37,062 bases of DNA from Alphaproteobacteria bacterium. GTDB taxonomy: Bacteria; Pseudomonadota; Alphaproteobacteria; UBA9655. The translations under genes and the position numbers were made by a program. Location of the stretch: positions 1-37,062 of the forward strand of contig JAGVLE010000012.1 of assembly GCA_020049895.1 (NCBI GenBank). Direction: 5' to 3'. Shown in pieces: positions 25,149 through 31,635 of this stretch (its first letter is position 1; each line of letters opens with the position of its first letter). A model generated the notes under the pieces. It saw only the letters and a program-made list of their open reading frames with translations. It was not told the origin of the DNA and did no database searches.

Positions 25149-25292
25149 AATAAATCAGCGACCACCGTGTCCACATCTCCAGAACTTTTTTGAAGCCTCT
25201 AGAGTGACTTGGACATTTACAAATCACTAAACACACACTAATTTACAACCATCTTGAGTAAAGCATCATTAAGGGGAGCTTGCAACATATTT

Positions 25293-25309
25293 ATACGATT
25301 TTTTCGTAT
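25293..25309. promoter_or_regulatory. Candidate operator ATACGA-N5-TCGTAT
   Basis: A perfect 6-bp inverted repeat with a 5-T spacer lies 61-77 bases upstream of the XRE/S24 regulator gene. The size and symmetry are as expected for a dimeric CI-type repressor site, so autoregulation is likely. The half-site within TTTTTTCGTATT recurs near 23970. Confidence 0.4.
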
Positions 25310-25369
25310 TTATTTGTTTTGTAATCATTTAAAGTGAAGAAAATGAGAAGAGTGACGAGCTAATAGTGT

Positions 25370-26017
25370 ATGAATGATCGAAAAGAAGTAGCAGAACGAT
25401 TAAAGGTAGCGCGAAGTCTTGCAGGATATGGGAATCGAAAAAATTTTTGTGCCCAATTTGACATTTCTTACGATACCTTAGATGCATGGGAAAGAGGAAA
25501 AAACCCCCTCACCTCAAAAGGTGCCAAGCGCATTGTAGAAATTCTAAAATCAGCAGAAATTTATTGTTCTGAAGACTGGCTTATGACGGGAGAAGGGCTT
25601 TCTCCTCGGCCCCTCAAAGAAATCATCCCCGAAGGTCTGAAAGGATCGTCTGCCTCCTTAACCCTGTTTGAAAAAAACCTTACGCTTGTTATGGAAATTT
25701 CCACCTTTACAACTCTTAACAAAGATTCCATTATAACTCTTATCAAGGATGATACGATGCTCCCTTTTTACGAAAAAGGGGACCATGTGGGAGGGACAAG
25801 AATAAGGGGAGATGATTTCAAAAAAGCTATTTTAAGAAGGTGCATTGTAGAATTTGTAGGGGGAGAAATTGCAGTGGGTCAGCTTAAGAAAACGTCTTCT
25901 TCTTATGAAGTTTATCCTGTAAACAAAGAGGCTTCAGCAACGCCTCTCGTAGAGTCCTCTATAAAAATTAGTTCTGTGGCTCCTATTGTATGGCACAGGA
26001 CGTTCCTTCCCGAATAA
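25370..26017 (+). CDS. CI-like transcriptional regulator: XRE HTH plus degenerate S24 domain
   Basis: The 215-residue protein has an N-terminal helix-turn-helix (about 8-64, with NFCAQFDISYDTLDAWERGK) and a C-terminal LexA/CI-type S24 fold (about 105-212, with DDTMLPFYEKGDHVGG). In autocleaving members the motif is SM-P with a Ser nucleophile; here it reads TM, and I see no matching catalytic Lys, so self-cleavage is unlikely. It may respond to a ligand or partner instead. Def starts 12 bases after its stop. A palindromic operator candidate lies upstream. It could be of prophage origin, but no phage genes are nearby. Confidence 0.85.
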   Translation: MNDRKEVAERLKVARSLAGYGNRKNFCAQFDISYDTLDAWERGKNPLTSKGAKRIVEILKSAEIYCSEDWLMTGEGLSPRPLKEIIPEGLKGSSASLTLFEKNLTLVMEISTFTTLNKDSIITLIKDDTMLPFYEKGDHVGGTRIRGDDFKKAILRRCIVEFVGGEIAVGQLKKTSSSYEVYPVNKEASATPLVESSIKISSVAPIVWHRTFLPE

Positions 26018-26029
26018 GGAGACAAGCCA

Positions 26030-26587
26030 GTGGCAGGGAGAATATTAGAAGTTATCGCTATGGGGCACCCTGTTTTACAGGAAGTCAGTCTTGCAGTTAA
26101 AAATCCACTCGATCCTGATGTCCAAGCTCTTATTGAAAATATGGAAGCAACGGTAGATCATCTAAATTGTTCGGGGTTAGCGGCTCCTCAGGTAGGGGCT
26201 TCTCTCCGCCTTGTCATCTTTAGAGTGCCAAAAACGACAGAAAATCCTGCCTATCAATTAACTCCTGAATATGACCCGGAAGGGGTCCCCTGGACAGTGA
26301 TGATTAATCCGGAAATTTCCCCGTTATCCAGAGAAATGACAGCTGGATGGGAGCCTTGTCTTTCTTTGCCAGGCCTTATGGGAGAAGTGCCTCGCTATCA
26401 CTCTATCCAATACACTTACCTTAACCGTCATGGGCAAACAGAGAGCCGTACGGCCCATGGATTCCATGCACGCGTTGTTCAACACGAGTGTGATCATTTG
26501 GATGGTATTTTATTTCCTCAACGTATGACAGATATGAGTACTTTTGGGTTTAAGGAAGAAATCCTTAAACGGATGGAAGCTTGCTAG
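26030..26587 (+). CDS. def: Peptide deformylase with altered motif 2
   Basis: Deformylase removes the formyl group from the N-terminal methionine of new proteins and uses a metal bound by Cys and two His. The 185-residue protein has motif 1 GLAAPQVG (49-56), motif 2 as EPCLS (108-112, usual EGCLS) and motif 3 HECDH (152-156). All metal ligands (C110, H152, H156) and the catalytic E153 are intact. The start is GTG behind AAGGAGA. It is not beside fmt; instead it follows the CI-like regulator and its 3' end overlaps the convergent LuxR-type gene by 23 bases. It may be a second, specialised copy (inference). Confidence 0.93.
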   Translation: MAGRILEVIAMGHPVLQEVSLAVKNPLDPDVQALIENMEATVDHLNCSGLAAPQVGASLRLVIFRVPKTTENPAYQLTPEYDPEGVPWTVMINPEISPLSREMTAGWEPCLSLPGLMGEVPRYHSIQYTYLNRHGQTESRTAHGFHARVVQHECDHLDGILFPQRMTDMSTFGFKEEILKRMEAC

Positions 26588-27089
26588 CAGGGCCCTTCAA
26601 AATTCTAGAAATATGCATTTGATAAAAATGAGATGTCATATCGTAGATTTTACGCGCATAATCCATATCCATCAAACGTGCATGCAAGTTCTGGGGGGAT
26701 ACTTCCGAGCCAAAGGCTATGATTTCTGTAGAGTTCTCCTTGGTTATCCCAATTGTAAGGCCCGAATTAAGGCGGCAGACCTCGTTTCTTTCCATCATAA
26801 CTTTTTTTTCTTCTCCTGAGGGATGAAGAGCATCCCAGACAATTAAAGGAAAATGAGACTGAACGACGCCACGGAGGAGGGGATCTATTTTATTGTAGTG
26901 TTTTTCTTGATAAAGTTGGCCCCATTCTTGATGAGTGAAATAAGAAAACAGCACTTCCCCTTCCAAGATTAAGCCATAACTAAAATAGCTTAACTCCAGG
27001 GAACGCAAGAAGGTTTCCATATCAGTCTTTTTAGGGGAATCCGTGGGTGTCTTTAAGAAAGTGTCTTTTTTCATAAATTCTGACAACAT
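26565..27089 (-). CDS. Stand-alone LuxR-type autoinducer-binding domain (no HTH)
   Basis: The 174-residue protein matches the N-terminal ligand-binding domain of LuxR-family quorum regulators: FSYGL, then W56 and Y60 in EWGQLYQEKHYNKIDP, D69/P70, W85 in LPLVWD-like PLIVWD, and the GLTIGI strand. W57, Y61, D70 and W85 are the residues that hold the lactone in TraR, and all have counterparts here. The protein stops where the GerE DNA-binding domain should begin, with no such domain downstream. Its ATG directly follows the stop of the MHS transporter (TAGATG), so translation is coupled. It may act as a ligand sponge, a partner for another regulator, or a sensor of host or neighbour signals (inference). 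Confidence 0.75.
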   Translation of the reverse strand: MLSEFMKKDTFLKTPTDSPKKTDMETFLRSLELSYFSYGLILEGEVLFSYFTHQEWGQLYQEKHYNKIDPLLRGVVQSHFPLIVWDALHPSGEEKKVMMERNEVCRLNSGLTIGITKENSTEIIAFGSEVSPQNLHARLMDMDYARKIYDMTSHFYQMHISRILKGPASKLPSV

Positions 27090-28391
27090 CTAAGCTGTGC
27101 CCTCCCGCAGAGAAGAATCGAGTTTACGAGAACGTTCTTTTTTTTTCGATAGGCTAAGAACACTTATAAAAAGTATGAAGGCCATTCCTATGAGGTAGAA
27201 AGCTGGCGCGTACAAGGTGATCCCCCTTGATTCTATAAGATAGGTAAAAAGCATAGGAGCCGTTCCTCCACATAGTGCCATTCCTAAGCAAAAGTTAATC
27301 GAAATTCCGCGATAGCGCAAGTCTGTTGGAAAAAGAGTTTGCATGTATCCATGTCCCGCCCCAGCGATACTCGCAACCAGAATGCCGAGCAAAGCTTGCC
27401 CGCAGAGAATAAGGAGAGGATTAAGCGTCTGGAGAAGGAAAAAGGCTGGGAGACTTCCACTAAAAACCAAAAGAGCGGCACATATCATAAATCGTTTCTC
27501 ACCAAGAACATCTAGACCATAGCCAGCGATAGGAGAAAAAACCATAAAGAAGAAAAGACCTAAAAGATTGTATTTCATCGAAAGGGCGGGATCTATGGCG
27601 AGGTACTTGGAAAGATAAACATTGAGAAACCCAAACAAGGTATAGGATAAAGCTCCATTAAGCGCCCCTACCGAGAAGGAAAGCCACGTGCTGGGAAGGT
27701 AGGTCGTATAAAGAGGTTTCAAGCCTCTAACGTGAGCTTTGGACGTGCGTGCCAGGAGGGAGAATTCTGGGGTTTCGCTCATATATTGTCGAATAAAAAA
27801 TCCGATAAAACTAATCAGCGCTCCGGCAATGAAAGGAAGTCTCCACATACCCTCGTTTCCATAGGTGGAAATTAAAAACCCTGAAAAAGTAGCCAAAAAG
27901 GCTCCAATGACACACGAAGAAGTAACAATTCCCCCAATTGTGCCGGGCTTTACCTTTCCAAAATGTTCTAAGGCAAAAATGGCAGCTCCATTATACTCTC
28001 CTCCTGTACAAATCCCTTGGACAAGTCGACATAAAATCAGAATCAAAGGAGCCAAAATTCCAAGAGAATCATACCCAGGAAGCAAGCCTATCACAAGAGT
28101 AGGAAGGCCGGTGAGCAGAACGGTTAGGCTGAGAGAAAACTTACGACCGTATTTATCTCCTAAGAATCCAAAAACGGCTGCCCCTAAAGGCCGCATCATA
28201 AATCCTGCTGCAAAGGTCCCCCAGCTTGCTATTAAGGAAGCCGTGGGATTTCCTAAAGGAAAAAAAAGCTTTCCAAGGGTTGCGGCAAAAATAGCGTAAA
28301 GTGTAAAATCATAAAATTCTAAAGCATTTCCAATGACGGTCACTGGCAAGATTTTATAATAAAGATTTTTTTTGTGATGTAGTTGACTCAT
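27090..28391 (-). CDS. MFS transporter, metabolite:H+ symporter (MHS/ProP-like) family
   Basis: The protein of about 433 residues has 12 hydrophobic helices. It opens with VTVIGNALEFYDFTLYAIFA, a hallmark of the MHS family (ProP, KgtP, citrate and shikimate carriers), followed by motif A FGFLGDKYGRKFSL and RLVQGICTGGEYNGAAIF. These carriers import osmolytes or organic acids with protons. The ATG at 28391 has GGGAGGG four bases upstream; the in-frame TTG at 28403 overlaps that site and is less likely. It is followed without a gap by the LuxR-type gene, so transport and sensing may share a signal or substrate (inference). Confidence 0.92.
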   Translation of the reverse strand: MSQLHHKKNLYYKILPVTVIGNALEFYDFTLYAIFAATLGKLFFPLGNPTASLIASWGTFAAGFMMRPLGAAVFGFLGDKYGRKFSLSLTVLLTGLPTLVIGLLPGYDSLGILAPLILILCRLVQGICTGGEYNGAAIFALEHFGKVKPGTIGGIVTSSCVIGAFLATFSGFLISTYGNEGMWRLPFIAGALISFIGFFIRQYMSETPEFSLLARTSKAHVRGLKPLYTTYLPSTWLSFSVGALNGALSYTLFGFLNVYLSKYLAIDPALSMKYNLLGLFFFMVFSPIAGYGLDVLGEKRFMICAALLVFSGSLPAFFLLQTLNPLLILCGQALLGILVASIAGAGHGYMQTLFPTDLRYRGISINFCLGMALCGGTAPMLFTYLIESRGITLYAPAFYLIGMAFILFISVLSLSKKKERSRKLDSSLREGTA

Positions 28392-28530
28392 GCACCCTCC
28401 CAAGGCTTCTTTTTTAATTGTACGTTCATTTCATCTTAATTTTGCATACTTTTCAAGTCATATCTTAACACCTATAGAAAAGCCACTTTAGGATCGAAGC
28501 GTTCTTCAAGAAATGGCAGCACGATAACCG

Positions 28531-28560
28531 TCATTGCGAGCTCTGCAGAGGGTAGGTTGC
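28531..28560. repeat. Short dispersed repeat of the TCATTGCGAG type
   Basis: TCATTGCGAGCTCTGCAGAG followed by GGTAGGTTGC is similar to sequences at 30249-30280 (GAGCTCTGCAAAGGGCAGAG, then CGAAGCAACC). Repeats starting CGTCATTGCGAG are common in alphaproteobacterial intergenic regions. The rest of the 369-base gap 28392-28760 is AT-rich and holds no gene I can support. Confidence 0.5.
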
Positions 28561-28760
28561 ATCATCCATTTTTCATAGATCTCTAATTTTCTGAAAATTT
28601 GTATAAATTTTTATTTATTTTTTTCTTTATAAATCAGATAGCTTACTTTCTTAGGCTAAAGTGTTAATATAAAAAATGTAATTTGTATGTTTTTTGCTGT
28701 ACTTTTTTGTTAAAAATGATACAAGGAGCTCCTGTTGTTTTTTAGTGGTAAATAAATTAA

Positions 28761-30206
28761 ATGAAATTTCTCATTCCGCACGTGTTGTGCGCGGTAAGCT
28801 CCTTTGTGTTTTTAAGTCAGAATTGTTTTGCGGTGACAGGGTCCCATGCTGTGGAAGAAGAAAATCCCGGCTCCCGCTCTCAATCGTTGAAACAGAGGCC
28901 TGCCTTAACTCTTGCTCCAGAAGAACTTGATATCATAAAGAGAAATTGGGATTCAGTACCACTATCAGATCACAAATTAAGATACTTTAAGACTTTCCTT
29001 GGGCAGGCAGCGCAAGGTGTTTCAGAGGCTCAGTTTAGAGTAAGCCAACTTTATAAGGATGGCAGCTGGGCAGGGGTCAAAGAGAACCTAGAGAGATCTT
29101 TCGCATGGTGTTATGAGGCAGCAGTGCAAGACCATCTTGGAGCCCAAAGAAGTCTTGTGGGAAAGTATGAAACAGGTATGGGAGTCGATCGAGACGTAGA
29201 ACATGCACGTCTATGGCAAGAAAGAGCGACAACATTAGAAAACTTAGAAAGAAGGGATCTTTATCTTGAGGAGAAGGGTCTTACTGGAATGCAGCAATCT
29301 GAGGATTCCTTATGTAAAATAGGGGAAGATGAGCTCGCAACAAACAAAACTGGAGACCAGTCTCCTCTTATTAAAGAGTCTAAAAAGAGAATCTCACCGA
29401 AGAGCGTTCGAAACAAAAAACACACATTTTCTTTAAAAAAGAAAAAGACACTCTCGTTTTCTGCAAAAAAGAAAAAAAATGCTTCTTCAAGAAAGGCTTC
29501 CACAAGAGAGGAAAAAGTAATGTCTTCTCCTCCAAGAAAGACTTGCCTTTCAAAGGGGATAAAGCTTTCTCCTTCAATAAGGGTAGCAAAACGTGTTACA
29601 TTTAAAGAATTATCGCCAGACAGAGTGAGAAGTTCAAAATCCTCTGAAAAAAACAATTATCTTATCCAGTTCCCTGCGATGGGTGGCTCCTTATTTGAGG
29701 AAGTCTGTGGATCGGCAAAAAAGACCCTTCGATCGGCAAAGGAATCTTTTGGTTCTCTTTCCTCTCTTTACGTTGGTTCTGAGTCTCCGGGCTCAACAAC
29801 GGATGAGGGAGGGACTCCATTGTCCAGAACTCCTTCTTTTGGAAGTCTTCAAGAGAAAGCAAGACAACTCTGGGATAATTTTTCTTCGAATGGCTCATCG
29901 TGTTCTCCCGCTCCAATGACCGATGAAGACAGTAGTCCCCCCTCCAGAGAGTCTTCTTTGGAAAAACTCCAAAAAAAGACAAGAAGTTTGTGGAGCGATT
30001 CCTCTTCACGTATTTCATCTCATTCTTCGAGTGCGTCAACCCCTGTATTAGAAGCTCCACAACGGTGCGAAACTCCAGAGTTTCAAGATAAGGGAACGGC
30101 TTTTTCTTCTCCAAGAAAGGGGAAAAGCGCTCCTAAAATCCAAAGGTCTCCATTTTCTCCTTCTCCTTTAAAACTTTTTGGGTCGCCAATCTCTGGTGTG
30201 AAGTAA
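28761..30206 (+). CDS. Secreted Sel1-repeat protein with Lys/Ser-rich C-terminus, effector-like
   Basis: The 481-residue product begins with a signal peptide (about 1-25, ending NCFA). Two Sel1-like repeats (about 83-156) include AQFRVSQLYKDGSWAGVKENL and KYETGMGVDRDVEHARLWQ. From about residue 195 the protein is Lys/Ser-rich, with runs such as LKKKK and AKKKK that resemble nuclear-localisation signals. Near the C-terminus a unit of about 31 residues occurs twice, each with TDE, P-SR, LQ-K-R-LW and a Ser cluster. Sel1 proteins mediate protein-protein contacts and are frequent effectors of intracellular bacteria. An effector role here is inference. The ribosome-binding site is poor. Confidence 0.75.
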   Translation: MKFLIPHVLCAVSSFVFLSQNCFAVTGSHAVEEENPGSRSQSLKQRPALTLAPEELDIIKRNWDSVPLSDHKLRYFKTFLGQAAQGVSEAQFRVSQLYKDGSWAGVKENLERSFAWCYEAAVQDHLGAQRSLVGKYETGMGVDRDVEHARLWQERATTLENLERRDLYLEEKGLTGMQQSEDSLCKIGEDELATNKTGDQSPLIKESKKRISPKSVRNKKHTFSLKKKKTLSFSAKKKKNASSRKASTREEKVMSSPPRKTCLSKGIKLSPSIRVAKRVTFKELSPDRVRSSKSSEKNNYLIQFPAMGGSLFEEVCGSAKKTLRSAKESFGSLSSLYVGSESPGSTTDEGGTPLSRTPSFGSLQEKARQLWDNFSSNGSSCSPAPMTDEDSSPPSRESSLEKLQKKTRSLWSDSSSRISSHSSSASTPVLEAPQRCETPEFQDKGTAFSSPRKGKSAPKIQRSPFSPSPLKLFGSPISGVK

Positions 30207-30248
30207 TAGATTATGTCTCCAAATGGCTGACAACATCTCCACATATGT

Positions 30249-30390
30249 GAGCTCTGCAAAGGGCAGAGCGAAGCAACCTAGTTAATTACTTATTTTATAT
30301 AGGTAGCCGTTTTGTTGTTTGTGAGTAAGAGTCAATTTTATGCCCTGGGTTGCGTCACCCCTCTCTGATTGGGGCCGCAATGACGATACG
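30249..30390. repeat. Dispersed repeat cluster with TCATTGCG-type ends
   Basis: The left part (30249-30280) resembles 28536-28560. The right part (30346-30390) reads, on the minus strand, ATCGTCATTGCGGCCCCAAT and then GGGTGACGCAACCCAGGG. These are the typical ends of repeats scattered in Rickettsiales and related genomes. They fill most of the 336-base gap 30207-30542; no gene is seen. Confidence 0.5.
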
Positions 30391-30542
30391 GGATTTATTA
30401 CTTTGAATACCGGCGAAAAAAATAAGCTTCAAATAGTGTATACTGTGTGCTAGAATTCTTTAAAGTTTATGCCTTGTTAATAGTGTTTGTGTTATTTTTT
30501 TTTAATTTTAAGGAAGACAACAACTATTATAGGAGAGCCCCA

Positions 30543-31583
30543 ATGAATAAAATTGGCACAAAAAAATCATACACGACCCTACTTTTAACAGCGGTTTTTT
30601 TGAATGGTCTGTTGAGTATGGCAACAGCTGCCCCTGAAGTTGATGTCGTAGAAGCGGTCTCAGAAGTGGCAGTGCCCTCTGGTCCTAGCCATCATAGAAA
30701 ACACCATCATCATCATGTCCGCCATCAAGCGATGAACGTGATGAGCACCGTTAAAGCGGTTAAGATCACTGAATCAGACAAAGCCATTCAGGTTGACGTC
30801 ACATTTTCCTCGAATCATATAACGGATTTTGCGAATACGCCTCACAAGACGATTAATGAGAAGGCGGCCTTGTCTCAGATTGAAGGATTTGTGAAGGATC
30901 ATTTAAGGGACTATAGGTTTGCTCTTGGATTTTCAGGAACCTTCTTTATGGTTTCTGCGAAACCAGCGCATCTTGAAAGAGTGAATGGAGAGACGATACG
31001 CATCACCTTGAATCCCAAGACAACATCTGTCAGCGAGCTTCATAAGCTGCGTTATTTTGTAGATGAAATGAATACACATGCTGCGGCTGACGTTCCGTAT
31101 GCTCTTTTTATCGATTATGGGGCGGTCCCTCATTCAGATGAAGCCAAGGTTCCCTTTTCCAAGAGAGCTACCTTCTTTGTTGATGCGCTTCACGGGGTGA
31201 CGTTAATGAAAGAAAAGAAGCATGGGAAGACAGAGCATTCTGTTGTGTTTAAGGATGTTGCGGAGATCACAAGCGTGTCCTCCAGAGGCAGAGAGAACAG
31301 AATGAGTGAAGAAAAATTCGCGAAAATGATAGGTTCTGGCAAGCATCCCTTTAAGCCGAATAGAAGCTTTATCGTCCTCAAAGACGGAGCTCCAAGGCAG
31401 TGCACATTTGCTTTTGATAAGGCGACCTATGATCCAAAGACACACAATATGACGTTTAAGGTTGGATTGCTCACGGATGAAAAATCCTCAAAAGCAGATT
31501 TCACAGAGTGCTTTGACGGAAAGAGCACGTCTTATTCGGGGAAGGTCACTTTGTTCCTCGACAATACTACTGGCGGTAAATAA
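30543..31583 (+). CDS. Secreted protein of unknown function with His-rich N-terminus
   Basis: The 346-residue product starts at the ATG behind AGGAG (30531-30535); an upstream in-frame TTG is not needed. It has a signal peptide (about 1-30, ending ATAA), then a His-rich patch HHRKHHHHHVRHQ (about 50-62) that could bind metal. The remaining 280 residues look like a soluble alpha/beta or beta-rich domain with CTFAFDKATYDPKTHNMTFK near the end. I recognise no family. The patch recalls the His-rich tail of the lipoprotein at 13414-14214. The next gene follows 52 bases later. Confidence 0.75.
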   Translation: MNKIGTKKSYTTLLLTAVFLNGLLSMATAAPEVDVVEAVSEVAVPSGPSHHRKHHHHHVRHQAMNVMSTVKAVKITESDKAIQVDVTFSSNHITDFANTPHKTINEKAALSQIEGFVKDHLRDYRFALGFSGTFFMVSAKPAHLERVNGETIRITLNPKTTSVSELHKLRYFVDEMNTHAAADVPYALFIDYGAVPHSDEAKVPFSKRATFFVDALHGVTLMKEKKHGKTEHSVVFKDVAEITSVSSRGRENRMSEEKFAKMIGSGKHPFKPNRSFIVLKDGAPRQCTFAFDKATYDPKTHNMTFKVGLLTDEKSSKADFTECFDGKSTSYSGKVTLFLDNTTGGK

Positions 31584-31635
31584 ATAGTAATTTTAAAGTG
31601 TTTTGTTTTTTTTGTAAATGTATGAAGGATTGCAT

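Noticed and set aside
25370-26587. Prophage fragment
   Set aside because: The CI-like regulator alone suggests phage, but no integrase, structural or lysis gene and no attachment-site repeat is seen nearby.
29261-29656. Long minus-strand frames opposite the Sel1 protein gene
   Set aside because: They mirror the Lys/Ser-rich coding sequence (AAA/TCT codons read as Phe/Arg) and have no independent coding support.
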